Below, in pieces: positions 24,830 through 33,507 of a stretch of 64,000 bases of DNA; the stretch's first letter is position 1; each line of letters starts with the position of its first letter. The DNA comes from Rhodoplanes sp963840055 (GTDB lineage: Bacteria; Pseudomonadota; Alphaproteobacteria; Rhizobiales; Xanthobacteraceae): NCBI GenBank assembly GCA_963840055.1, contig CAWIXM010000008.1, positions 186,001 to 250,000 on the forward strand, in the 5' to 3' direction. A model generated the notes under the pieces. That model was given only the letters and a program-made list of their open reading frames with translations, did no database searches and was not told the origin of the DNA. A program made the position numbers and the translations under genes.

Positions 24830-26014
24830 TCAGGAAGCCGGACCGACGACCGCCAGCGTGTGGCGCGCGATCATCAGCTCCTCATCAGTCGGCAGCACAT
24901 AGATCGCGACTCGGCTGTCCGGCGATGAGATGAGCGTCTGCCCGCGCGCGTGCGCCTCGGGCGCGAGCTTTGCGCCGAGCCAGGCGAGACGCGCTGTCAC
25001 GCGCGCCCTGATCATCGCGGAGTTCTCGCCGATGCCGGCGGTGAAGACGAAGCCGTCCACTCCGCCAAGCGCCGCCGCGAGCATCCCGGCGTTAAGCGCG
25101 ATCCGGTAGACGAAAAACTCGATCGCGAAGGCGGCGCGCGGATCGGCGCTCGCCTCCAACTCGCGCATGTCGTTGCTGACGCCGGACAGGCCCTTCAGGC
25201 CGCACTCGTTGTAGAGGAAGCGCTGCACCGCTCCGGCGTCCATGCCCTTTTCCGTGAGCAGATACAGCACGACGCCGGGATCGATCTGACCGGGCCGCGT
25301 CCCCATGGGGAGGCCGTCGAGCGCCGTGAAACCCAAAGTACTCTCGACGCTGCGCCCGCCAGCCAGCGCGCACATGGAGGCGCCGCTCCCGAGATGCGCG
25401 ACGATCACCCGTCCGTGCGCAAGATCGGGCGCGACCTGAGGTAGACGATCGGCGATGTATTCGTAAGAGAGACCGTGAAAGCCGTAGCGGCGCACGCCTT
25501 CGGCGTAGAGCTCCTCCGGGATGGCGAAGTGGTCGGCGAGCGGGCCATGGCCACGGTGGAAAGCGGTGTCGAAACACGCCACCTGCGGCAGCTCCGGCCG
25601 AAGTTCAAGGATCGTGCGGATCGGCGCGAGATTGTTCGGCTGGTGCAATGGGGCGAGCGGAACGTACCGCGCCAGGCGATCGAGCACTTCCGGGCTCACC
25701 AGAATGGGCTCGGAATATTCGGGACCGCCATGCACGACCCGATGTCCGATCGCGGCCAAGTCCACGTTCTCGGTCCCGCGCAACCACTCTGCCGTGACTT
25801 GGATCGCGGCCGGGAGGTCGCCGACCTCCTCCAGAGAAAACATCCGGTCTATTGCGATCGCGCCGTCACCCTTCGTCGCGCGCAGACGAGGTCGCACGCC
25901 GATCCCGTCAAGCTGGCCCTTGAGCAGGCGTTTGACCCGAGATCCCGGCTCGTTCTCGAACAACTGGAATTTGAGGCTCGACGATCCGGCGTTGACGACG
26001 AGAATGGCCTTCAT
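24830..26014 (-). CDS. ackA: Acetate/propionate kinase
   Basis: A 394-residue member of the acetokinase family with all signature segments: ILVVNAGSSSLKFQLFE at the N-terminus, AAIGHRVVHGGPEYSEPILV, ACFDTAFHRGHGPLADHFAI, RRYGFHGLSYEYIADRLPQV, VIVAHLGSGASMCALAGGRS, GLPMGTRPGQIDPGVVLYLL and GFVFTAGIGENSAMIRARV. It interconverts acyl phosphate plus ADP with acid plus ATP. The gene starts 4 bases after the phosphotransacetylase stop, so the two probably form the Pta-AckA route that turns acyl-CoA into free acid with ATP gain. Confidence 0.93.
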   Translation of the reverse strand: MKAILVVNAGSSSLKFQLFENEPGSRVKRLLKGQLDGIGVRPRLRATKGDGAIAIDRMFSLEEVGDLPAAIQVTAEWLRGTENVDLAAIGHRVVHGGPEYSEPILVSPEVLDRLARYVPLAPLHQPNNLAPIRTILELRPELPQVACFDTAFHRGHGPLADHFAIPEELYAEGVRRYGFHGLSYEYIADRLPQVAPDLAHGRVIVAHLGSGASMCALAGGRSVESTLGFTALDGLPMGTRPGQIDPGVVLYLLTEKGMDAGAVQRFLYNECGLKGLSGVSNDMRELEASADPRAAFAIEFFVYRIALNAGMLAAALGGVDGFVFTAGIGENSAMIRARVTARLAWLGAKLAPEAHARGQTLISSPDSRVAIYVLPTDEELMIARHTLAVVGPAS

Positions 26015-26018
26015 GCAG

Positions 26019-27008
26019 TCACCCTCCGGTCACGGCCGCGATGCGGCGGCAGGCGTCCGCGCGAAGCGCCCCAGCGGCGCTCGAGGCCATCCGCGTGCGG
26101 ACGGAGTTTGCCCGCGAGGTGACAACGATCGGCACGCGCGCGCCGAGCACGAGGCCGGCTGCGTCGGCCTTGGCGAGGAACGTCAAGTTCTTTGCGAGCA
26201 TGTTGCCGGCCTCGAGGTCGGGCACGACGAGAATCTGCGCGCGACCTGCCACCTCGGATCGGATGCCCTTGATGCGCGCAGCTTCGGGGTCGATCGCGTT
26301 ATCGAACGCTAGTGGGCCGTCGAGGATTCCGCCGGTGATCTGTCCGCGATCGGCCATTTTGCACAAAGCCGCCGCGTCAATCGTGGACGGAATCTTGGTG
26401 GTGACCGTCTCAACCGCCGAAAGCAAGGCCACCCGTGGCGTCCCGAGGCCGGCCTCCGTGAACAGATCGATCGCGTTCTGCACGATGTCGCGCTTCGCGT
26501 CGAGGTCGGGAAAAATGTTGATCGCGGCGTCCGTGATGAACAGCGTCTCCGGATAAGTCGGCACGTCCATGATGAAGACATGGCTGAGCCGCCGCTCCGT
26601 GCGCAGGCCGGTTGCGCTCGAGGTGACGCACTGCAGGAGCTCATCCGTATGCAGGCTGCCCTTCATCAGGAGCTCGCCTTTGCCTTCGCGAATGAGCAGC
26701 ACCGCTTTCTCTGCTGCGGCATGGCTGTGCGGCACGTCGACGATTTCGAACCGGCTGATGTCGAGTCCGAAGCTCCGAGCAACTGACCTAATCTTCTCAG
26801 CAGGCCCGACCAGAACGGGGACGATGATGCCGGCCTCGGCCGCCTCTGTCGCGCCGCGCAGCGAAGTCTCGTCGCAGGGATGGGCGACGATGGTCACAAC
26901 CCTTTGGACTTGTTTTGCGCTCGCGATCAGTTCTTCGTACTTGGCGTGCGGGATATGCGCTTCGCCCGTTCTCGCTATGTCGGTGCTGACGTCTTCGTTT
27001 TTTGCCAT
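26019..27008 (-). CDS. Phosphate acetyl/butyryltransferase
   Basis: A 329-residue PTA/PTB-domain protein: VVTIVAHPCDETSLRGATEA, AAEAGIIVPVLVGPAEKIRS, MKGSLHTDELLQCVTSSATG, LSHVFIMDVPTYPETLFITD, FPDLDAKRDIVQNAIDLFTE, VTTKIPSTIDAAALCKMADR and VPDLEAGNMLAKNLTFLAKA. It lacks the hydratase (MaoC-like) domain found in some longer homologues. The reaction is acyl-CoA plus phosphate to acyl phosphate plus CoA. It lies between DUF3141 (34 bases upstream) and ackA (4 bases downstream). Whether acetyl-, butyryl- or 3-hydroxybutyryl-CoA is the substrate cannot be decided; the PHA-synthase-like neighbour hints at short-chain acyl groups. Confidence 0.88.
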   Translation of the reverse strand: MAKNEDVSTDIARTGEAHIPHAKYEELIASAKQVQRVVTIVAHPCDETSLRGATEAAEAGIIVPVLVGPAEKIRSVARSFGLDISRFEIVDVPHSHAAAEKAVLLIREGKGELLMKGSLHTDELLQCVTSSATGLRTERRLSHVFIMDVPTYPETLFITDAAINIFPDLDAKRDIVQNAIDLFTEAGLGTPRVALLSAVETVTTKIPSTIDAAALCKMADRGQITGGILDGPLAFDNAIDPEAARIKGIRSEVAGRAQILVVPDLEAGNMLAKNLTFLAKADAAGLVLGARVPIVVTSRANSVRTRMASSAAGALRADACRRIAAVTGG

Positions 27009-27042
27009 CGAGACTCTCCGCTCGTTTTATGAGGCGCCAAGC

Positions 27043-29295
27043 CTATGACGCGTCGCGGAGCGCGCTCTCGGGCGGCGGAACGACGCCGAGGTTTGGAGCG
27101 GGCGCGGCGTCTTCATCCGGCGCAAAGATGCGCGCGATCCGTTGCATGCGCGCCTCCGCCTCTCCGCTCAGCCCGCCCGGCGCCGCAAGCACCTGCCGGA
27201 TGAGCGCCAGCGCCTTGCGCCGGACGTCCATGTCCTCGGGAAGCAACCCAGGCAGCGCCGCTATCGCGGCCTCCGGATCGATCAGGAGCATGGAGAACTG
27301 ATCGCGCACGAGCGCCTTGAATTCGGCAATCGGCAAGGGCGGAAGGTCTTTCTGGTCGCGGCGGATGCGCCGCACCGCTTCGAAGCCGCGCGCGTCCACC
27401 CCGGTGCGCCCCATGCCGACATAGATGAACGCGCGGACGGTCGCTTCCCGAATGCCGCCCACCGGAATGCGGGCCTTGAGATCGGCCAGCCGCCGCTCGA
27501 CGAGTTCGCGATACAGCGCGCTCTTCGCCGCCTTGCGGAAAGGTTCGGCGGAGGACGGATCGATTCCGAACCAGGCCTGCACCGCGGGCGAGCTGTACAC
27601 GGCAAGAAAGATCTGTTCGGCGAGGCCGTCCCGCAGGTCACGGAACGCGTCGAGCGCCGAAATGATCTGGCGCGAGACAGTCTCCTGCGCGGCAAGGAAG
27701 GGATTATCGGCTCTCACCGGCGTGCGATGCTCGCGGACCCAGCCGGCGAGAACGGGAAGCATCGCCATGAACGGGTTCGCGTCCGAGATCAGCTCATATT
27801 GCAGGCGCGACGGATGCAGGCGATGCATGAGGTCCGCCATCGGCGCGGTGACGCAGGCGCGCACGAACGGCTGCGCAAAGGTTCGATACAGAGCGAGATT
27901 GGCCTCCGACATCCGGGCCACGGTCGCAAAGCGGCGGTCGTCGGCGATATCGTTCCCACCAAGCGCCCGGATGTCGTCGAGCGTTCGCACCTCGCAGCGC
28001 ATCACCCATTCCCCGGGAACGAGTTCGGGATTGGCGGTGTCTGCGGATTTTGCCTCGAACACCGCTTCGTACAGGCCGGGCGGCAACACGTCGATGAGAT
28101 CGATGTTGCTGGCGAACTCGCCGTGCTCCTTGCGCGCCACCGCACCCGAGACGAAGATGCCGAGATGGCCGACGCTTTCGTGGACGCAGTAAACGATCGT
28201 CTGGCCGTAGGAGCGGATCTCGTCAACATCGTCGTAAAGGTCGAGTATCCAGCCCAGCGCCTGCTGCGGGGGCGTAATATTGTCGCCCTTCGAACAGAAC
28301 ACCACGATCGGCGAGCGGATGTTGCGCAAATCGATCGCGGTCCCGTCGGACGACTTGACCATGCCGGCGGCCAGCTTGTTGCCGACGAACAGTTCGTCCA
28401 CGATGGACTGCATTTCCTTCGCCGTGAGCTTCACGTACCCGCCCCAATAGCGCTCGAACTCTAGATAGTGGGCCGCTTCGGTATCGATCTTCGAGAGCAG
28501 GTTGTAGGGCTTCTTCCAGAACGTATTTGCCGGATTCAGGTACTCGAAGTTCTGCACGAGCCATGCGCCATCGAAGATCCCGTTTCCGACGTCGCTTGTA
28601 AGGGCAGCGAGCCAGCTTCCGCCCAGAAGGCCGCCGTTGTAGCGCATCGGATTGAGGCCGCGCTGACCGGTCCAATATGAGAGCGGCGAGCCCGCAACAA
28701 TAATGGGACCGAACAGCTCGGGCGACATCGAGGCGACCATCATCACCGCCCAGCCGCCCTGGCAGTTCCCGATCACGCAGGGCTTGCCCTCGGCCTCGGG
28801 GTGCCGGTCGATAACGGTGCGCAAAAAATGAGCCTCGGCCCGCGCGATGTCTTCGATCGTCTGCCCCGGCATGGGGTCCGGAGAAAAACCCACGAGGTAG
28901 CAGGGGTGTCCGGCCTTGAGCGCTACTCCGATCTCGCTGTCGGCCTTGAAGCCGCCAATGCCGGGGCCGTGACCCGCGCGCGGATCCACGATGACGAAGG
29001 GCCGCAGCTTCGGATCGATCGTAACATCATCAGGCGGGATGATCCGAACGAGCCCATAGTTGACGGGGCGCTCCAGCGTGCGGCCGTCGATCACAAGTTC
29101 GAATTGGTAGCGCAGCACATGGGGAACCGCCTTCGCCTCGTGCTCCAGGTAGCTGTTTCCGCGCTGACGCATCACGTCCCAGAACAGGACGTTGCGCTGC
29201 GACAGGTCAATCAGGTAGTCACGCGCGAACGCTACGGGGTCAAACGCGCCCAATACGCCGCCTGCGCCCTCAATCTTTGACGAGTTCGATGCCAT
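27043..29295 (-). CDS. DUF3141 protein (PHA-synthase-like alpha/beta hydrolase)
   Basis: A 750-residue protein of the DUF3141 family. The middle has the alpha/beta-hydrolase core of PhaC-type enzymes: FVIVDPRAGHGPGIGGFKAD, ALKAGHPCYLVGFSPDPMPG, and the nucleophile box GNCQGGW with a cysteine in place of serine, then VVFCSKGDNITPPQQALGWI for the acid and SVGHLGIFVSG for the histidine. A long C-terminal helical part (FDRDLRDGLAEQIF-like, RIPVGGIREATVRAFIYVGM) is specific to the family. No biochemical role is established. Its position before pta, ackA and fabI suggests handling of acyl-CoA or polyester chains. Confidence 0.85.
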   Translation of the reverse strand: MASNSSKIEGAGGVLGAFDPVAFARDYLIDLSQRNVLFWDVMRQRGNSYLEHEAKAVPHVLRYQFELVIDGRTLERPVNYGLVRIIPPDDVTIDPKLRPFVIVDPRAGHGPGIGGFKADSEIGVALKAGHPCYLVGFSPDPMPGQTIEDIARAEAHFLRTVIDRHPEAEGKPCVIGNCQGGWAVMMVASMSPELFGPIIVAGSPLSYWTGQRGLNPMRYNGGLLGGSWLAALTSDVGNGIFDGAWLVQNFEYLNPANTFWKKPYNLLSKIDTEAAHYLEFERYWGGYVKLTAKEMQSIVDELFVGNKLAAGMVKSSDGTAIDLRNIRSPIVVFCSKGDNITPPQQALGWILDLYDDVDEIRSYGQTIVYCVHESVGHLGIFVSGAVARKEHGEFASNIDLIDVLPPGLYEAVFEAKSADTANPELVPGEWVMRCEVRTLDDIRALGGNDIADDRRFATVARMSEANLALYRTFAQPFVRACVTAPMADLMHRLHPSRLQYELISDANPFMAMLPVLAGWVREHRTPVRADNPFLAAQETVSRQIISALDAFRDLRDGLAEQIFLAVYSSPAVQAWFGIDPSSAEPFRKAAKSALYRELVERRLADLKARIPVGGIREATVRAFIYVGMGRTGVDARGFEAVRRIRRDQKDLPPLPIAEFKALVRDQFSMLLIDPEAAIAALPGLLPEDMDVRRKALALIRQVLAAPGGLSGEAEARMQRIARIFAPDEDAAPAPNLGVVPPPESALRDAS

Positions 29296-29431
29296 TGCTG
29301 TCTCCCTTCTCGGTCCAGGTCGGCGCGCTCGCCACAGCGAGGCGAACCGCTTCGGCTTGATTGCGGATCGATCTAAAGTGCTCGTTCTCGCGGAATCTCC
29401 TGATCGAACCGATCGCGAGTCACCCTGTTAC

Positions 29432-29893
29432 TCACGCCCAGCTCAGAGTGATTCCAATGTCACCGGGAATTCCGTTCGGAAAATCCACGACCTGGGCCTT
29501 CACTTTGTAGCCTTGCGGCCGCAGGTGCTTGTGCCAGAAGTCGTACATCTCCTTGGGTAGGCCGGTGAGCGTCGCCTCCCAACCGGGCTCCCGGTTGTTG
29601 ATGGCGCGCCCGTGGTCGGTGCACAGGGCGTTGGGAAAGCGGAGGACCTCCACCTCGGTCAACCCGTCGCCGATCGCCCGGTTGATGATGGCGGCCGCCC
29701 GCTTGAACGCTTCCTCCTCGGAAACGCCGGAGGGCTTTGACAGCTGATCGATCAAGGCTTTCTTTTCGGCATCTGCCTTCTCCTTCCGGCGCAACGCCTC
29801 GCTCGCCTTCTCGGCCTCGGCCAGGGCGAGCTTTTCCATCGCTTGCGTCGCGGTCGGCAGTAGATTCGATAATTCGGCGGCAGTCGTGCTCAT
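29432..29893 (-). CDS. Hypothetical coiled-coil protein (153 aa)
   Basis: From ATG 29893 (GGAGAG lies 9 bases upstream; a second in-frame ATG 12 bases earlier is less likely) the product begins MSTTAAELSNLLPTATQAME and forms a charged helix to about residue 55 (EKASEALRRKEKADAEKKAL), then a compact domain with AAAIINRAIGDGLTEVEVLR, GREPGW-like NNREPGWEATLTGLPKEMYD and a final GDIGITLSW. I recognise no named family. The helical start resembles granule-associated or scaffold proteins only superficially. It lies between the GNAT gene and the DUF3141 gene in the same direction. Confidence 0.65.
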   Translation of the reverse strand: MSTTAAELSNLLPTATQAMEKLALAEAEKASEALRRKEKADAEKKALIDQLSKPSGVSEEEAFKRAAAIINRAIGDGLTEVEVLRFPNALCTDHGRAINNREPGWEATLTGLPKEMYDFWHKHLRPQGYKVKAQVVDFPNGIPGDIGITLSWA

Positions 29894-29937
29894 CGTTCTC
29901 TCCATCTGTGTTTGGACGCCCTTGCCAGCGCGCCTCG

Positions 29938-30531
29938 CTACAAAAGCGGCTGCGCCGCGACTGGCCGCGACGCTCGCGATTGGAAATCGACATAGGCAGC
30001 CGCGAAACTGTTGCCGTCAGCGAGCATCTCCTGCATGACCGACAGTGGCGCCGGATTGGGATTTTCCATAGTGCCGATGATGGCGTCATAATCGAAGGTG
30101 ACCGTCGCCTCGAACTTACGGGCAAGCCGCTGCATCCGCTTATTCTGCGGCAGGCAGGAGACCTGCACCTGCTTTACGCCCCGGTTGCGCGCGGAAAGCA
30201 GGGTGCGTTCGAGTAGCGCGGAGCCCACGCGGTGGCTCTGCCAGGGCCTCTCAATGCTCAACGCCGCCTCGGCCAGCCGCAGATCGAGCGGCCTCACAAT
30301 GTGGAGATCAGCCGCGCCGCGGAGCACCCCATCGACGAAAAAGCCGTGCACGACGACGTCCGGGCCCCGTGCAGTTGCGGCAAAGCTTCGGATTGTTTCA
30401 TCCGCGATGCTGCCAGAGAACCGATTGCGACGGCTTTCCGGGTCGAGCCGGAGCAAATGATCGCGATAGGCGTCCGTCTCGCCGTCCCAGAGCTTTCGGA
30501 TGAAACCGCCTTCGATAAAGACCTTTTGCAT
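29938..30531 (-). CDS. GNAT-family acetyltransferase
   Basis: A 197-residue acetyltransferase with the GNAT core: VVVHGFFVDGVLRGAADLHI, AEAALSIERPWQSHRVGSAL (acetyl-CoA loop, Q-x-x-R-V-G-S-A), LLERTLLSARNRGVKQVQVS and NKRMQRLARKFEATVTFDYD. The N-terminal IRKLWDGETDAYRDHLLRLD segment is typical of members found beside protein acyl-transfer or two-component genes. The start codon shares one base with the TetR stop (TGATG), so it is co-translated with the regulator. Protein lysine acetylation linked to acetyl-CoA/acetyl phosphate balance is a plausible but unproven role. Confidence 0.85.
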   Translation of the reverse strand: MQKVFIEGGFIRKLWDGETDAYRDHLLRLDPESRRNRFSGSIADETIRSFAATARGPDVVVHGFFVDGVLRGAADLHIVRPLDLRLAEAALSIERPWQSHRVGSALLERTLLSARNRGVKQVQVSCLPQNKRMQRLARKFEATVTFDYDAIIGTMENPNPAPLSVMQEMLADGNSFAAAYVDFQSRASRPVAAQPLL

Positions 30532-31205
30532 CAGCGCCTCCGCGCCTGCGCGTGCGATTTACCAAGCACGCTCCGAATCCCATTCGGCGATTTGCTGCGC
30601 CTACTCGCGCGACCGCGGCCTGCAGTACCGGCGCGCACACCAAGGGCTCGCAGCGCGGCGTGGAGAGCTTCGCGGGTGAGGTCCGACGCAGCGCGCCGCT
30701 CAAGAGTGCCGCGCGCGACCTGAAGCCAAATGCCGACGACGATATCGGCCGCCAGCTCCACGTCTTCTATGGCCAGTCGTCCCTCGGCAATCGCCTCGGC
30801 AAGGTCCGCCTTGAGATTCTCGCGGATGCCCGCCGGGGCTTGGGCGCTTCGGACCACAAGCCGTGCCCAGACGGGGTCGCTGATGGCTTTCTCCAGGAAC
30901 TTCGTGAAGGCGAAGGACATGCGCTCGATGGGATCCGGTTGATCGAGCCGGGATCGTGCCAAGAGCTCGTCAAAGGTATCGGCGAGTCTCGCACCTACCG
31001 CGGCGACCAGCTCCTCGACACTCTGGAAATGATAGTAGAACGTTCCCTTGGCGACGCCTGCCAACTCCACGATGGCGTCCACCGTGAGGCCCTCCGGAGG
31101 CCGTTCCGCAAGAAGAATTAGGCCGGCGTCCACGATCTGCACCCGAGTCCTGGCGCGCTTCTCCCGTCCGATCTCCGCCCTGCGGGCTAAATCGATTTTC
31201 GCCAT
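30531..31205 (-). CDS. TetR-family repressor
   Basis: The N-terminal domain is classic TetR: IVDAGLILLAERPPEGLTVD, AIVELAGVAKGTFYYHFQSV and EELVAAVGARLADTFDELLA. The helical ligand domain follows (FTKFLEKAISDPVWARLVVR, AEDVELAADIVVGIWLQVA-like). Residues after about 190 are arginine/serine-rich and may be unstructured. It heads a long set of minus-strand genes, and a double 12-bp palindrome overlapping a promoter lies 30 bases before its start, so it most likely represses itself and the genes below. The inducing ligand is unknown; acyl-CoA or an efflux substrate would fit the neighbours. Confidence 0.9.
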   Translation of the reverse strand: MAKIDLARRAEIGREKRARTRVQIVDAGLILLAERPPEGLTVDAIVELAGVAKGTFYYHFQSVEELVAAVGARLADTFDELLARSRLDQPDPIERMSFAFTKFLEKAISDPVWARLVVRSAQAPAGIRENLKADLAEAIAEGRLAIEDVELAADIVVGIWLQVARGTLERRAASDLTREALHAALRALGVRAGTAGRGRASRRSKSPNGIRSVLGKSHAQARRR

Positions 31206-31234
31206 AGCGTCCCTCTCGAACTCAATCTCGGTTT

Positions 31235-31265
31235 GACTATATAGTCGATCCGACTAAATAGTCAA
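31235..31265 (-). promoter_or_regulatory. TetR operator pair overlapping a sigma70-like promoter
   Basis: Two copies of the palindrome GACTAWATAGTC (31235-31246 and 31252-31263) are spaced 17 bp centre to centre. On the minus strand they overlap TTGACT (31265-31260) and TATAGT or TATATA (31241-31236 or 31243-31238), spacing 18 or 16 bases. The pair lies 30 bases upstream of the tetR start, as expected for autorepression. Confidence 0.75.
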
Positions 31266-31351
31266 GTCGAAATTGGCGAGGAGGCTTGCGAGAATACCGC
31301 ACCCGCCGCCGTGCAACCGGCGCGGGTCGTTGATGCCAGTGCAAAGGTGCT

Positions 31352-32262
31352 TCAAAGCACGTATCTTGGGAAGCGGATCTGCACGGTGAGCCCAGGCTTG
31401 GTATCAAGCAATTCGATGCTCGCATGGTGCAGGGTGGCGACCGCCCCCACTAGGCTCAAGCCTAACCCGTTGCCAGGCGTTGTCCGACTTCGCTCCAGGC
31501 GATAAAAGCGGCGAAATACGCGCGCGTGTTCGTGAGGCGGAATGCCCGGACCATCGTCGGAAACTTCCGCGACCGCTTGGGTGTGGTTGTCACGCAAGCG
31601 GATGGTAATATGGGTCCCAGGCGGTGTATGTCGCAGCGCATTCTCCAGCAGATTTGCGAACAGCTGAGTCAGGAGCTCGCGATCGCCGGCGATCGTAACT
31701 GCGGGCGGAATATCGGTTTGCAGGAGTCTGCCACTGTCCTCGATATCCGGACCGTAGGCGTCTGCGACCGTCTGCATCACGTCCGACAAGCTGACAGGGC
31801 AGATAGAGGAGCTCTGGGTGCCAGCCTCGACTTGCGCAATGCGCAACAGCGCAGAAAACGTATCTAGTAACGCATCCACATCCTCGATCGCGTCATGAAC
31901 TGCCCGCTGGTAATCGCTCGTGGAAACGGCGTGGATTTTGGTGTCTTCCAGCCGCTGGCGCAAATGCGCAAGCGGAGTTCGCAAGTCATGCGCGATGTCA
32001 TTCGAAACCTGTCGCAGGTTCTCAAGCAGGTCGGCGATACGATCCAGCATGGTGTTTAGCGTCGCAGCAAGTCGATCAAAGTCATCGCCGGACCCGGTAA
32101 GCGCAATGCGCTGAGATATGTCTCCGTTGGTTATGGCCTCCGCAGTCCGTGTGACACTGTCGACGCGGTGCAATATCGATCGGCTGAGGAAAACACCTGT
32201 GCCGAGCCCAAGGGCTACTGCGAACACAAGCGCAACAACAAGGCCATTCAGTATGACGTCCT
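31352..32262 (-). pseudogene. Sensor histidine kinase, N-terminal sensor part lost
   Basis: The frame has a transmembrane segment (LNGLVVALVFAVALGLGTGV), a HAMP linker (SRSILHRVDSVTRTAEAITN), the HisKA box SNDIAHDLRTPLAHLRQRLE with the phospho-accepting His, and HATPase motifs ELLTQLFANLLENALRHTPP, VSDDGPGIPPHEHARVFRRF and TPGNGLGLSLVGAVATLHHA. The first transmembrane helix and periplasmic sensor are absent: about 13 codons above the membrane segment an in-frame stop appears at the junction with the primase relic (about 32262). No response regulator is next to it. A kinase starting at GTG/ATG near 32227 could still be made, but signal input is lost. Confidence 0.75.
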
Positions 32263-32264
32263 CG

Positions 32265-32823
32265 ATGTCTCAGCTTATTCGGCTTCGCGTCGGCTTTGCC
32301 GCTACCATCGGGCGGGAGCAAGGTCAGGTGCACCGAGGTGACGTCGCGCGGCTCACCGACGCTGAACGCTGCGATCATCGCCGGATGGTGCTCGGCCTTG
32401 GCCGGCGGCAAATGCGCGGAGGTAGCGCTCCGCCGGCGAGCCAGCGATCGGCCAGCAATGCCGCCATAGGTAAGAGGCCTTTGCGGCTTGGCGCTTTTCG
32501 TAATCCTCGGCGCTTTGCCGCGGTTGTTCGCGCGGCGCATGATTTACCTTACGGGGGGATTCGCCCACTAATGTTTCGACTGTCTGGCCGAAACCACAGC
32601 CGTCGAGCAGCTCGACCATGGCGATAACGTCGCCGCCGCGCTGGCAGCCGCGGCAATTGAAAATCTGTTTGCGTACGTTGACGCTGAAGCGGTCGGCGCC
32701 GCCGCAAACTGGGCACGGGCCCGAGCGCTCGACGGCGCCGCGCAGCTTTATGCCGCGGCGAGCGAGCTCATCCTCGATGGGGAAGGCGCGAGCGCCTGCG
32801 ATGGTAGCGGCGTCGATCATCAT
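32265..32823 (-). pseudogene. CHC2 zinc-finger primase-like protein, frameshifted and truncated
   Basis: From ATG 32823 the product has a DnaG-type zinc finger (SGPCPVCGGADRFSVNV, QIFNCRGCQRGGDVIAMVEL) and YLWRHCWPIAGSPAERYLRA. Near 32405 the frame breaks; KAEHHPAMIAAFSV and TSVHLTLLPPDGSGKADAKP continue in another frame until the sequence stops dead at the kinase junction near 32262. The toprim/helicase parts are missing. Such primases replicate integrative elements and phage satellites, and the gene order integrase, small protein, AlpA, DUF6074, primase is typical of them. Confidence 0.72.
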
Positions 32824-33221
32824 GCGAGATCACGAGGAATTTGTTGGCCAGACGAAGTGATTTCCAACATGCGGCGGCACGTTGCTACACTGAGCGCCTT
32901 GATCTCGCGTTCAACGACGACTTCCGGCACGCCCTTGCGGCGTAGTGTTTCCGCCTGGATCTTGAGCTGAGCGATCAGGTGTCTTTCGGCCGTCGCCCGC
33001 GGGAGCGCGGCCATGCGCGCGGCGTGCTTGCGGATAAAACTGATGCGACGCGCCAAAGGGAACGGGATCATTAAACATTGAGATCGCGAGGCCTGCACAG
33101 GCTCTAGCGAGACGGCATTGGCGCTGCGCGGTGGGCGCGACCGACGAGACCTCGCGCGGCGAGCGGCGCCGTCCAGTGCGGCCCAACCGAAATCGAATAC
33201 GCCCTGATCGGGATCACTCAT
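32820..33221 (-). CDS. DUF6074-like small basic protein (133 aa)
   Basis: The C-terminal half, IPFPLARRISFIRKHAARMA, then ATAERHLIAQLKIQAETLRR and VPEVVVEREIKALSVATCRR, matches the short basic proteins (DUF6074) encoded just before primases in Hyphomicrobiales elements. The N-terminal part is arginine-rich and variable. Its stop overlaps the primase start (ATGA), so the two were co-translated. Function unknown. Confidence 0.65.
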   Translation of the reverse strand: MSDPDQGVFDFGWAALDGAARRARSRRSRPPRSANAVSLEPVQASRSQCLMIPFPLARRISFIRKHAARMAALPRATAERHLIAQLKIQAETLRRKGVPEVVVEREIKALSVATCRRMLEITSSGQQIPRDLA

Positions 33222-33261
33222 GCTGCGCTCCCGCCCGACTGTGCGGCTCGCACGCGCCAGA

Positions 33262-33507
33262 TCAGGCGGCGCGCGCCTTTTTCGCAGCGGTCTCGCGCGA
33301 CCGACGCCATTTAGCCGCAGACTCGCGGCTGATCAGCACCTTCTTGCCGACGCGCATGATGGCCGGGCCGATCCCAGCGTCCCAGAGCTGATATACCGTG
33401 CTCCGCGATATGCGGTGCGCAGTGCAGAACTCCTCGACCGTGTAGGCGTCTGGTTCATGCGGGGCAGCCGGCGTGGCAGGCTGCACAGGCGGAGAGGTCT
33501 TCGGCAT
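33262..33507 (-). CDS. AlpA/excisionase-type helix-turn-helix protein (81 aa)
   Basis: After a proline-rich leader the product contains AYTVEEFCTAHRISRSTVYQ, LWDAGIGPAIMRVGKKVLIS and RESAAKWRRSR, the MerR-like winged helix of AlpA/Xis-type proteins, which bend attachment-site DNA or activate integrase genes. It sits between the primase/DUF6074 pair and the integrase, the usual place for an excisionase. The frame is intact. Confidence 0.8.
   Translation of the reverse strand: MPKTSPPVQPATPAAPHEPDAYTVEEFCTAHRISRSTVYQLWDAGIGPAIMRVGKKVLISRESAAKWRRSRETAAKKARAA

Noticed and set aside
27142..28464. 440-codon plus-strand frame opposite the DUF3141 gene
   Set aside because: Antisense shadow of a gene with clear family features.
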